Part shown: piece after piece, positions 50,060-58,701 of the stretch
Layout: each line of letters begins with the position of its first letter
Numbering within the stretch: position 1 is the first letter of the stretch
Assembly: GCF_000982825.1 (NCBI RefSeq)
Contig: NZ_CP011047.1
Location: 1,240,001 to 1,304,000, forward strand
DNA length: 64,000 nt
Direction: 5' to 3'
DNA from: Cronobacter sakazakii
GTDB taxonomy: Bacteria; Pseudomonadota; Gammaproteobacteria; Enterobacterales; Enterobacteriaceae
Notes under the pieces: model-generated
Databases searched by the model: none
What the model saw: the letters and a program-made list of their open reading frames with translations, nothing else
What the model was told of the DNA's origin: nothing
Made by a program: the position numbers and the translations under genes

Positions 50060-52507
50060 ATGAATGAACCCTTTAGCTATGCGTCGCCAACCCTGAGCGT
50101 GGAGGCGTTAAAGCACTCTATCGCTTACAAGCTGATGTTCACCATCGGTAAAGATCCGGCCATCGCTAACAAACATGAATGGCTGAACGCCACGCTGTTT
50201 GCGGTGCGCGATCGCATGGTGGAGCGCTGGCTGCGCTCTACTCGCGCGCAACTCTCACAGGAAGTGCGACAGGTTTACTATCTGTCGATGGAGTTTCTGA
50301 TTGGCCGCACGCTCTCAAACGCCCTGTTGTCGCTTGGCATCTATGAAGATGTGCGGGACGCGCTGGAGGGGATGGGCCTGAGCCTGGAAGAACTCATCGA
50401 CGAAGAAAACGACCCCGGTCTTGGCAACGGCGGCCTCGGGCGCCTTGCGGCCTGTTTCCTGGATTCGCTGGCGACGCTCGGCCTGCCGGGCCGCGGCTAT
50501 GGCATTCGCTACGACTACGGGATGTTTAAGCAAAACATCGTTGACGGTCGCCAGAAAGAATCGCCGGATTACTGGCTGGAATATGGCAACCCGTGGGAGT
50601 TCCAGCGCCACAATACGCGTTATAAAGTGCGCTTCGGCGGGCGTATTCAGCAGGAAGGCAAAAAGACCCGCTGGGTGGAAACTGAAGAAATTATCGCAGT
50701 CGCCTCTGACCAGATCGTTCCCGGCTACGACACCGATGCCACCAACACACTGCGGCTCTGGAGCGCGCAGGCCAGTAGCGCGATTAACCTCGGTAAGTTC
50801 AACCAGGGCGACTACTTTGCGGCGGTGGAAGATAAAAACCACTCCGAGAACGTGTCGCGCGTGCTTTACCCGGACGATTCCACCTATTCCGGGCGTGAGC
50901 TTCGTCTGCGTCAGGAGTATTTCCTGGTCTCGGCGACGGTGCAGGACATTTTAAACCGCCACTACATGCTGCATAAAACCTACGCCAACCTGGCGCAGAA
51001 AGTGGCGATTCACCTGAACGACACCCACCCGGTATTGTCGATTCCGGAGCTGATGCGCCTGCTTATCGACGAGCATAAGTTCAGCTGGGATGAAGCATTT
51101 GAAGTAACCTGTCAGGTGTTCTCCTACACCAACCATACGCTAATGAGCGAGGCGCTGGAGACCTGGCCTGTGGATATGCTCGGCAAGATCCTGCCGCGCC
51201 ATCTGCAGATCATTTTTGAAATTAACGATTACTTCCTGCGTACCATTCAGGAGCAATACCCGAACGATACCGGGCTCTTAAGCCGCGTGTCGATTATCGA
51301 CGAGTCGGGCGGGCGTCGCGTGCGTATGGCCTGGCTTGCGGTCATTATCAGCCACAAGGTGAATGGCGTGTCTGAACTGCACTCGAACCTGATGGTCCAG
51401 TCGCTGTTTGCCGATTTCGCCAACATCTTCCCGATGCGCTTTTTGAACGTCACCAACGGCGTGACGCCGCGCCGCTGGCTGGCGCTGGCGAACCCGTCGC
51501 TCTCCGACGTGCTGGATGAGAATATCGGGCGCACCTGGCGCACCGATCTCAGCCAGTTGAGCGAACTGGAACAGCACATCGACTACCCGACGGTGAACCA
51601 GCAGGTGCGCGAAGCCAAGCTTGAGAATAAAAAGCGTCTGGCGATTTACATCGCGCAGCATCTCAATGTCGTGGTCAACCCGAAAGCGCTCTTTGACGTG
51701 CAGATCAAGCGTATTCACGAGTACAAGCGTCAGCTCATGAACGTGCTGCACGTCATTACGCGCTATAACCGCATCAAAGCCGATCCGGATCTGGAGTGGG
51801 TGCCGCGCGTGAATATTTTCGCCGGTAAAGCCGCCTCGGCGTATTACATGGCGAAGCATATTATTCACCTGATCAACGATGTGGCAAAAGTCATCAACAA
51901 CGACGCGGACGTGAAGGATCGCCTGAAAGTGGTGTTTATCCCGAACTACAGCGTCAGCCTTGCGCAGCTCATCATTCCGGCAGCCGATCTCTCAGAGCAG
52001 ATTTCTCTCGCGGGTACTGAGGCGTCCGGCACCAGTAACATGAAGTTTGCGCTCAACGGCGCACTGACCATCGGCACGCTCGATGGCGCGAACGTAGAGA
52101 TGCAGGAGCATGTCGGCGAAGAGAACATTTTCATCTTTGGTAACACGGCGGATGAAGTGGAAGCGCTGCGTCGCGCAGGCTATAACCCGCGCGATTACTA
52201 CGAGAAGGATGAAGAGTTACGCCAGGTACTGACTCAGATAGCGACCGGGGTGTTCAGCCCTGAAGAGCCGGGCCGCTACCGCGATCTGGTGGATTCGCTG
52301 ATTAACTTTGGCGATCACTATCAGGTGCTGGCGGATTACCGCAGCTACGTGGATTGTCAGGAGAAGGTGGACGAGCTTTATCTGCAGCCGGAAGTATGGA
52401 CCACGCGCGCGATGCATAACATCGCGAACATGGGCTACTTCTCCTCAGACCGCACCATTCAGGAGTACGCGGAAAATATCTGGCACATCACGCCTGTACG
52501 CCTGTAA
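50060..52507 (+). CDS. glgP: Glycogen phosphorylase GlgP (GT35)
   Basis: 815-residue phosphorylase that releases glucose-1-phosphate from glycogen. The PLP lysine is in GTEASGTSNMKFALNGALTI (about residue 660). GNGGLGRLAACF is in the N-terminal half. Last gene of glgBXCAP and followed by a terminator. A second phosphorylase, malP, lies at the end of the window. Confidence 0.96.
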   Translation: MNEPFSYASPTLSVEALKHSIAYKLMFTIGKDPAIANKHEWLNATLFAVRDRMVERWLRSTRAQLSQEVRQVYYLSMEFLIGRTLSNALLSLGIYEDVRDALEGMGLSLEELIDEENDPGLGNGGLGRLAACFLDSLATLGLPGRGYGIRYDYGMFKQNIVDGRQKESPDYWLEYGNPWEFQRHNTRYKVRFGGRIQQEGKKTRWVETEEIIAVASDQIVPGYDTDATNTLRLWSAQASSAINLGKFNQGDYFAAVEDKNHSENVSRVLYPDDSTYSGRELRLRQEYFLVSATVQDILNRHYMLHKTYANLAQKVAIHLNDTHPVLSIPELMRLLIDEHKFSWDEAFEVTCQVFSYTNHTLMSEALETWPVDMLGKILPRHLQIIFEINDYFLRTIQEQYPNDTGLLSRVSIIDESGGRRVRMAWLAVIISHKVNGVSELHSNLMVQSLFADFANIFPMRFLNVTNGVTPRRWLALANPSLSDVLDENIGRTWRTDLSQLSELEQHIDYPTVNQQVREAKLENKKRLAIYIAQHLNVVVNPKALFDVQIKRIHEYKRQLMNVLHVITRYNRIKADPDLEWVPRVNIFAGKAASAYYMAKHIIHLINDVAKVINNDADVKDRLKVVFIPNYSVSLAQLIIPAADLSEQISLAGTEASGTSNMKFALNGALTIGTLDGANVEMQEHVGEENIFIFGNTADEVEALRRAGYNPRDYYEKDEELRQVLTQIATGVFSPEEPGRYRDLVDSLINFGDHYQVLADYRSYVDCQEKVDELYLQPEVWTTRAMHNIANMGYFSSDRTIQEYAENIWHITPVRL

Positions 52508-52528
52508 GATCGACGCGTTATCAACACA

Positions 52529-52557
52529 ACCAGAGTGGCGACGCTCTGGTTTTTTTA
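52529..52557 (+). terminator. Rho-independent terminator of glgP
   Basis: CCAGAG ... CTCTGG stem (52530-52535, 52544-52549) and eight T. Confidence 0.88.
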
Positions 52558-52575
52558 TGGGTGCGAAAGGCAAGG

Positions 52576-53037
52576 ATGACGAAGAAAACAACATGGGCGG
52601 GCGCGCTGCTCGTCTCGCTGGCAGGCGCGCCATTACTGGCTCAGGTATACGGCGCGGTGGCGGATTTCGCGCTTTCAGGCGTGATGCGCATATATGCCTC
52701 AGCGAACATCGGTATCGCCGTACTGCTGGTGCTGCAAGGCGTGTCGCTGGCGCTGCTTGGCAAACATCAGGCGACACGACGCCCCGACAGCGCGCGGGTG
52801 TTCTGGGCGGTGCTTGTCTGGTATCTGCTGTGTGCCGCCGTGTTCAGTACCAGGGCGGGGTTTTTGCCAGACGCGCCGCGGGGGTCGCTATTCTTTGCCG
52901 GCTGGCTCCCGAGCGCATACGTCTGGCTGCTCGCGAAGGACGTTTTCTTTGTATGGCCGCTGTGGCTGCCCGCCGCCGCACAGGCATCCTTACTTGCCGG
53001 ATTTTATTACGGACGCCGCCGCGCCCGTCACGCGTGA
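52576..53037 (+). CDS. Small membrane protein of unknown function
   Basis: 153-residue protein with about four hydrophobic segments and a basic C-terminus (GRRRARHA). I do not recognise the family. The likely start is the ATG at 52576 behind AAGG; a GTG at 52561 is less well placed. It is 18 bp after the glgP terminator and its last 10 bp overlap the convergent diguanylate cyclase gene. E. coli has a different gene (yzgL) at this place. G+C content is like that of its neighbours. Confidence 0.65.
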   Translation: MTKKTTWAGALLVSLAGAPLLAQVYGAVADFALSGVMRIYASANIGIAVLLVLQGVSLALLGKHQATRRPDSARVFWAVLVWYLLCAAVFSTRAGFLPDAPRGSLFFAGWLPSAYVWLLAKDVFFVWPLWLPAAAQASLLAGFYYGRRRARHA

Positions 53038-54587
53038 TAGGGGGTGGCCAGCGGCGTGTGGCTTACGCCTGTGGCACCCACCACGCAGTTGCGGCCCGCG
53101 CGTTTGGCCTGATAAAGCGCCTCGTCGGCCTGGTTTTTTAGCGTCTCTCCACTGGCGTCGTCACCTGTCATCGTGGCGGTGCCAGCGCTAATCGTCAGTA
53201 CTTTCTCCACCATCGGCGTCGCCGGATGCGCCAGCCGGGCCTGCTGAATCGCCTGAAGCGCGCGCATCGCCACCTGTTCAGCAGCATGTGCGTTCGCACC
53301 CGGCAGAATAATGGCAAACTCTTCGCCGCCGTAACGCGCCACTCTGTCAGATTTGTGCAGCGGCAGATGATGCAAAATCTCGCCCACCGCTTTCAGGCAC
53401 TCATCGCCCGCCACATGGCCCAGCGTGTCGTTGTAGCTTTTAAAATAGTCGATATCGCACATCACCAGTGACACCGGCGCACCGGTTGCCTGCGCGCGCG
53501 TCATACACTGTTCCAGATAAATATCGAACTGGCGACGATTAGGCAGCCCGGTTAAGCCATCCAGCAGCGCCAGATCCTGAAGAATATGATTAGAGCGCGT
53601 GAGATCGTCACGCAGCACAATAAGTTCGCGCTGATAGCGCAGGCTGGCGCGGATCTGGCGCAAAACCAGCACGCCGAATACCAACACCACACCAAGCAGC
53701 ACGGCGTTAAGCGCCAGTGTCGGAATATTGTTACGCCACCAGGCGGCGCGAAGTTCATCGACATCATAACCGGCCGACACCACCAGCGGATAACGCGCAA
53801 GCGTGGCGTAACCGAAAATGCGCGGCACGCCGTCGATCGCCGATTTCCAGGCGCCGCCGCCGGTCGGGGCGATTTTCAGCATCCGCGTAAACAGCGGGCT
53901 GGAGGAGAGGGTGCGGTTAATATAGGAATCGGGGAAAGGGCGCACATACAGCACCGTGCTGTCGGTGAAGGTGATCCCCAAAGTGTCGCCTGGCCCCATT
54001 TCGTAATAGCCATAAAACTGGCGGAAATAGTCGAGTTTCACCGTTGCCAGTAACACGCCGCGAAAGCGGCCTTCCGGGGTATTCAGCCGCATCGAAACGG
54101 GCACCACCAGTTCCCCCGTAGCACGGCTGCGGATCACATGGCCGATGCGTATGCCGGTGTCGCTGTGCTGGCTGTGCCAGATGAAATAGTCGCGGTCGGC
54201 GCTGTTCGCCTGCGCCGGAAAGCCGCTCGCCGAGGTGGCGAGCCAGTCGCCGCGGGTGTCGTAGACAAACAACCCCTGCAGTTGCGTCAGCTGGCGCTGT
54301 TGTTGGGCGAGCAGGCCGCGCGGGCCGTTCCATTCGGCAGGCTGCAGGAAAATATCGTCCGCACGCCGCGAGAGATCATCCAGCGTCAACTGAACCTGGA
54401 AAAAAGTATCTTCTGCCTGCCGCGCCAGGGAAAGCGCCTGGTTACGCGCCTGACGCTCTGTCTCCTCGACACTGTGTCGCCACGATTGCCACAGCGATCC
54501 GCCGCTGACCGCCATCACCAGCAGCGAAATCAGCAGTAAAAAAGCCAGCATTACGGCATCCGGCGAACGGGATGTTGCCTTGCGCAA
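53028..54587 (-). CDS. Membrane-bound diguanylate cyclase (GGDEF) with periplasmic sensor
   Basis: 519-residue predicted c-di-GMP synthase. TM1 (about residues 13-30), a periplasmic Cache-like sensor (about 35-280, with LFVYDTRGDWLATSASG), TM2 (about 287-310), then the GGDEF domain. The active loop is RYGGEEFAII, catalytically competent. The inhibitory RxxD site five residues upstream reads HKSD, so product inhibition may be weak. Translation seems to start at a TTG at 54587 behind AGGAG, or at an ATG 12 codons later. Ligand unknown. Confidence 0.85.
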   Translation of the reverse strand: MRKATSRSPDAVMLAFLLLISLLVMAVSGGSLWQSWRHSVEETERQARNQALSLARQAEDTFFQVQLTLDDLSRRADDIFLQPAEWNGPRGLLAQQQRQLTQLQGLFVYDTRGDWLATSASGFPAQANSADRDYFIWHSQHSDTGIRIGHVIRSRATGELVVPVSMRLNTPEGRFRGVLLATVKLDYFRQFYGYYEMGPGDTLGITFTDSTVLYVRPFPDSYINRTLSSSPLFTRMLKIAPTGGGAWKSAIDGVPRIFGYATLARYPLVVSAGYDVDELRAAWWRNNIPTLALNAVLLGVVLVFGVLVLRQIRASLRYQRELIVLRDDLTRSNHILQDLALLDGLTGLPNRRQFDIYLEQCMTRAQATGAPVSLVMCDIDYFKSYNDTLGHVAGDECLKAVGEILHHLPLHKSDRVARYGGEEFAIILPGANAHAAEQVAMRALQAIQQARLAHPATPMVEKVLTISAGTATMTGDDASGETLKNQADEALYQAKRAGRNCVVGATGVSHTPLATPYHA

Positions 54588-54734
54588 GCGGCGCTCTCCT
54601 GAGAGGGGGTTTAATAACCCATAGTAATACGATGTTATTAATTGTAGCGACAGAAATACACGTTAATGCGGGGAGTTAGCAGATAAAAAGACGCGGCCGC
54701 GCAGGAGAAGACACGGCCGCGAAAGGGGAAGGGG

Positions 54735-56252
54735 TTACGACGCCAGCGACAGCTTCACATTGGCTTTTTTGCCGACGTTTTCAGTGAGCCACTGCGCCAC
54801 GCGCGACTGTTCTTCACCGTTGAGCCACATACCGAGTTTGGTACGACGCCAGATGGCGTCATCCAGACGGCGCACCCATTCGTGCTCGACCAGATAGCGC
54901 AGTTCCGCTTCGTAAAACTCATGGCCGAAGTGTTCGCCAAGCGCGTGGATATCTGCAGCATCGCCCAGAATCAGCTCGCTGTTACTGCCGTAGGTACGCG
55001 CGTAGTGGCGCGCCAGCGTTTCACTGATGAACGGGTAACGGCGACGCAGCTGTGCGGCGTAGTCGTCGCGCTCGCCCTGGAAAGCGCCACCCGGCAGCAC
55101 GGCGTTGCGGGTCCACGCCGGGCCGATATTGCTGTAATAGGACGACAGTTTTTCCATCGCGTGTTCGGCAAGCTTACGGTACGTCGTGAGTTTACCGCCG
55201 AAGACCGACAGCAGCGGCGCTTTGCCGTTCTCATCGTGAATATCGAGCGTGTAATCACGGGTGATCGCCTGCGGCGAATCCGATTCGTCATCGCACAGCG
55301 GACGCACGCCGGAGTAGGTCCAGACCACGTCATCGCGGGCAAGCTGTTTTTTGAAGTGCGCGTTATAGACTTTGAGCAGATAGCTGATTTCGGATTCGTC
55401 GATAGCCACTTCTTTCGGGTCGCCTTTATATTCGACGTCGGTAGTGCCGATTATCGAGAACTCATCCATCCACGGGATAACAAACACGATACGCTTATCT
55501 TCGTTTTGCAGGATGTAAGCCTGTTTCTGGTTATGCACGCGCGGCACGACGATATGGCTGCCTTTGATCAGGCGGATACCGTAAGGCGATTTCAGTTTCA
55601 GGCCGTCATCAAAGAAGTTTTTCACCCACGGGCCGGTGGCGTTCACTAAGCCGCGCGCCTGCCAGGTGTAGGTTTCGCCGGTATCGATATCTTCCGCTTC
55701 CACGATCCACATGCCGTTTTCGCGACGCGCGGAGGTGGCGTGGGTGCGAGTCAGCACTTCGCCGCCTTTTTTAACGACCATCTGGGCGTTCGCCAGCACC
55801 AGACGCGCGTCGTCGACCCAGCAGTCGGAATATTCGAAACCGCGCACGATTTCCGGCTTCAGCACTGAATCCGAACCAAAACGCAAACCGGTGGAGCCCG
55901 GCAGACTGGTGCGTTTGCCGAGGTGATCGTACATGAACAGACCGGTGCGGATCATCCAAGCCGGGCGAAGATGCGGGCGGTGCGGCAGACGAAAGCGCAT
56001 CGGGAACGCGATGTGCGGCGCCATTTTCAGCAGCACTTCACGTTCTGCCAGCGCTTCGCTGACCAGACGGAACTCGTAATGTTCCAGATAGCGCAGCCCG
56101 CCGTGGATCAACTTGGAGCTGGCGGAAGAAGTGGCGCACGCCAGATCCTGCGCTTCCAGCATCAGCACAGAGAGTCCACGCCCTGCGGCGTCTGCCGCGA
56201 TACCGGCACCGTTGATGCCCCCACCTATCACAATCAGATCTTTGGTTTCCAT
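54735..56252 (-). CDS. glpD: Aerobic glycerol-3-phosphate dehydrogenase GlpD
   Basis: 505-residue FAD enzyme on the inner face of the membrane; it oxidises glycerol-3-phosphate to dihydroxyacetone phosphate and passes electrons to quinones. FAD-binding motif VIGGGINGAGIAADAAGRGL (about residues 7-26), and SSKLIHGGLRYLEHYEF. The ATG at 56252 gives METKDLIV as in E. coli; an upstream frame adds six residues. The C-terminus (VGKKANVKLSLAS) is a little longer. Divergent from glpEGR. Confidence 0.96.
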   Translation of the reverse strand: METKDLIVIGGGINGAGIAADAAGRGLSVLMLEAQDLACATSSASSKLIHGGLRYLEHYEFRLVSEALAEREVLLKMAPHIAFPMRFRLPHRPHLRPAWMIRTGLFMYDHLGKRTSLPGSTGLRFGSDSVLKPEIVRGFEYSDCWVDDARLVLANAQMVVKKGGEVLTRTHATSARRENGMWIVEAEDIDTGETYTWQARGLVNATGPWVKNFFDDGLKLKSPYGIRLIKGSHIVVPRVHNQKQAYILQNEDKRIVFVIPWMDEFSIIGTTDVEYKGDPKEVAIDESEISYLLKVYNAHFKKQLARDDVVWTYSGVRPLCDDESDSPQAITRDYTLDIHDENGKAPLLSVFGGKLTTYRKLAEHAMEKLSSYYSNIGPAWTRNAVLPGGAFQGERDDYAAQLRRRYPFISETLARHYARTYGSNSELILGDAADIHALGEHFGHEFYEAELRYLVEHEWVRRLDDAIWRRTKLGMWLNGEEQSRVAQWLTENVGKKANVKLSLAS

Positions 56253-56268
56253 GCTGCTGCCCTCACGC

Positions 56269-56306
56269 ACTTTCGTTAAAGCTCATAAATGTTCGTTATC
56301 GCTCAT
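56269..56306. promoter_or_regulatory. Tandem GlpR operators upstream of glpD
   Basis: ATGTTCG (56289-56295) and CGCTCAT (56300-56306) form one 18-bp site close to the GlpR consensus; a diverged copy, CTTTCGTTAAAGCTCAT, lies 20 bp before it. Two such sites 20 bp apart fit the multiple operators known for E. coli glpD. Confidence 0.65.
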
Positions 56307-56473
56307 AATAGCAAACAAACGCGCTTTTGATAACAACAAAAAAACATTTCCGTGTGATGTGAATAACATTATGGCGTTACAGACGGAGGAAGCCTTACAC
56401 TTACGTTATTATCGGCATAGCGCCTCGCGCGGTTGGCCGGTCTTACGCCCCTTTAAAGATGAAAGAGATCACC

Positions 56474-56803
56474 ATGGATCAGTTTGAATGTATTAATGTC
56501 GAAGAAGCGCACCAGAAACTGCAGCAGGGGAACGCCGTGCTGGTGGATATTCGCGATCCGCAAAGTTATGCGATGGGCCACACGCCTGGCGCGTTTCATT
56601 TAACCAACGCCACGCTGCCCGCCTTTATGCAGCAGACCGATTTCGACGTGCCGGTGCTGGTGATGTGCTATCACGGCAATAGCAGCAAAGGAGCGGCGCA
56701 GTATCTGCTTCACCAGGGTTATGACCAGGTCTACAGCGTGGACGGCGGTTTCGACGCCTGGCATCGCCATTTCCCGGCGGAAGTGGCGCACGGCGAGAGT
56801 TAA
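56474..56803 (+). CDS. glpE: Thiosulfate sulfurtransferase GlpE
   Basis: 109-residue single-domain rhodanese. The active-site loop is CYHGNSSKG with the catalytic Cys near position 65, so it is likely active. It transfers sulfur from thiosulfate to thiols such as cyanide or thioredoxin in vitro. The ATG at 56474 matches E. coli MDQFECINV. First gene of glpEGR. Confidence 0.94.
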   Translation: MDQFECINVEEAHQKLQQGNAVLVDIRDPQSYAMGHTPGAFHLTNATLPAFMQQTDFDVPVLVMCYHGNSSKGAAQYLLHQGYDQVYSVDGGFDAWHRHFPAEVAHGES

Positions 56804-56878
56804 GCATCATCTGCGCGTCGTTCGCAGGTATACTGTTTGCCTCATGTGGAGATACCTTTCTGAAAAGAACGACTTGCT

Positions 56879-57709
56879 ATGTTGATGATTAACTCGTTTG
56901 ACAACCCGCGTCTTGCACAGGCGTTTGTTGACTATATGGCCACCCAGGGCGTGATACTGGAAATCCAGCGGCATGACACCTGGGATATCTGGCTTGCCGA
57001 TGAGGCGCAGGCGGAAAGGGTCAAAGCGGAGCTGAGCTATTTTCTCGCGCACCCCGGCGATCCGCGCTATCTCTCCGCGAGCTGGCAGACAGGGCAACTG
57101 AACGCCGGTTTGCGCTATCGCTCGTATCCGTTTATGGCGAGCGTGCGCGCCCACGCAGGCCCGCTGACGCTCGGCATGATGGCGCTGTGCGTCGTGGCGT
57201 ATCTCGCGATGAGCATCATTGGTTCTCCGCAAGTGGCCGTCTGGCTTGCATGGCCGTTCGATCCCTCTCTCAAATTTCAACTCTGGCGCTATGTCAGCCC
57301 GCTGCTGTTGCACTTTTCCCTGCTGAGCCTGATCTTCAATCTGCTATGGTGGTGGTATCTTGCCGGTCCGCTGGAGCGTAGCGTCGGCAGCGGTAAACTG
57401 CTGACGCTAACGCTGGTGACGGCGCTGGTGGGCGGCGTTATTCAGTATCAAATTGCCGGCCCGTGGTTCGGCGGCCTCGGCGGCGTGGTCTATGCGCTGG
57501 TGGGCTATGTCTGGCTGCGCGGGGAACGCGAGCCGGAAAGCGGGCTTTATCTGCCTCGCGGCATTCTGGTGTTTATGCTGCTGTGGCTCGCTATCGGCGG
57601 CCTGGGGCTGTTTGGCAACAAGACGGCGAATGCCGATCTGGTGGCGGGGATGCTGATTGGCCTGGCGATGGCCATGACAGATACCCTGCATGCGCGAAAA
57701 CGAAAATAA
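56879..57709 (+). CDS. glpG: Rhomboid-family protein GlpG, catalytic residues replaced
   Basis: 276 residues, the same length as E. coli GlpG, so numbering carries over. The cytoplasmic N-terminal domain and six-helix core are intact (LWWWYLAGPLERSVGSGK, WPFDPSLKFQLWRY). But the nucleophile Ser201 is Gly (GGLGGVVYAL; codon GGC, 57479-57481), the base His254 is Leu (ANADLVAG; CTG, 57638-57640) and His150 is Ser (SLLSLIFN; AGC, 57326-57328). Asn154 is kept. The protein should not be a serine protease, yet its fold looks maintained: a pseudo-rhomboid. It lies between glpE and glpR. Confidence 0.93.
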   Translation: MLMINSFDNPRLAQAFVDYMATQGVILEIQRHDTWDIWLADEAQAERVKAELSYFLAHPGDPRYLSASWQTGQLNAGLRYRSYPFMASVRAHAGPLTLGMMALCVVAYLAMSIIGSPQVAVWLAWPFDPSLKFQLWRYVSPLLLHFSLLSLIFNLLWWWYLAGPLERSVGSGKLLTLTLVTALVGGVIQYQIAGPWFGGLGGVVYALVGYVWLRGEREPESGLYLPRGILVFMLLWLAIGGLGLFGNKTANADLVAGMLIGLAMAMTDTLHARKRK

Positions 57710-57734
57710 TACGGCAACACGTCAGGAGAAGGGT

Positions 57735-58493
57735 GTGAAGCAAACACAACGTCACGATGCCATTATTGAACTGGTCAAAAAACAGGGCTATGTGAGTACC
57801 GAAGAGCTGGTGGAGCAGTTTGCCGTCAGCCCGCAAACCATCCGTCGCGACCTCAACGATCTTGCAGAACAAAATATGATCCTGCGCCACCACGGCGGCG
57901 CGGCGTTACCGTCAAGCTCGGTCAATACCTCCTGGCATGACCGCAAGGCGACCCAGACGGCGGAAAAAGAGCGTATCGCCTATAAAGTGGCAAGCCAGAT
58001 CCCCAACGGCGCGACGCTGTTTATCGATATTGGCACCACGCCGGAAGCGGTGGCGCACGCGCTGTTAAATCATGAGAACCTGCGTATCGTGACCAATAAC
58101 CTGAACGTGGCGAATACGCTGATGGTGAAGGATGATTTCCGTATCATTCTGGCGGGCGGTGAGTTGCGCAGCCGCGACGGCGGGATTATCGGCGAGGCGA
58201 CGCTCGATTTTATCTCTCAGTTCAGGCTCGATTTCGGCATTCTGGGTATCAGCGGCATCGACAGCGACGGCTCGCTGCTGGAGTTCGATTATCACGAAGT
58301 ACGCACCAAGCGCGCGATTATCGAGAACTCGCGCCACGTGATGCTGGTGGTGGATCACTCCAAGTTTGGCCGCAACGCGATGGTAAATTTAGGCAGTATC
58401 AGCCTTGTGGACGCGGTTTATACCGACACCATGCCGCCTGCGGGCGTGATGCAGGTGATTACCGCCAATAAGGTGCAGTTAGAGTTGTGTTGA
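57735..58493 (+). CDS. glpR: Glycerol-3-phosphate regulon repressor GlpR (DeoR family)
   Basis: 252-residue repressor. N-terminal HTH (VSTEELVEQFAVSPQTIRRDL) and a C-terminal sugar-phosphate isomerase-like sensor domain with TLFIDIGTTPEAVAHAL. Glycerol-3-phosphate lowers DNA binding. The GTG at 57735 (VKQTQRH) agrees with E. coli. Overlap of longer frames with glpG is not needed. Its operators lie before glpD. Confidence 0.95.
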   Translation: MKQTQRHDAIIELVKKQGYVSTEELVEQFAVSPQTIRRDLNDLAEQNMILRHHGGAALPSSSVNTSWHDRKATQTAEKERIAYKVASQIPNGATLFIDIGTTPEAVAHALLNHENLRIVTNNLNVANTLMVKDDFRIILAGGELRSRDGGIIGEATLDFISQFRLDFGILGISGIDSDGSLLEFDYHEVRTKRAIIENSRHVMLVVDHSKFGRNAMVNLGSISLVDAVYTDTMPPAGVMQVITANKVQLELC

Positions 58494-58528
58494 TGTGGTG
58501 AGTTTTGCGGTGTGGTTGTTGGTGGGAC

Positions 58529-58665
58529 GGCGGGTGCGCTTTGCTTACCCGCCCTACGATTCAGTTCATCGTAATATTATGTAGGGTGGGTAAGCGCAGC
58601 GCACCCACCGTGTATTCGCATCAACGGCATATTTTTGTAGGGTGGGTAAGCGCAGCGCACCCACC
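58529..58665. repeat. REP array between glpR and malT
   Basis: Three units: 58529-58557 (minus, CCCGCC subtype), 58581-58609 and 58637-58665 (plus, CCCACC subtype). Linkers carry the related strings TATTCGCATCAACGGC and TATCCGCATCAATCGC, hinting at duplication of the last two. In E. coli this spot holds the rtc genes. Confidence 0.85.
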
Positions 58666-58701
58666 ATGTATCCGCATCAATCGCCCTTATCAATACCGCT
58701 T

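Noticed and set aside
57690..57734. Longer GlpR start overlapping glpG
   Set aside because: The GTG at 57735 gives the conserved DeoR N-terminus; the extension is glpG sequence in another frame.
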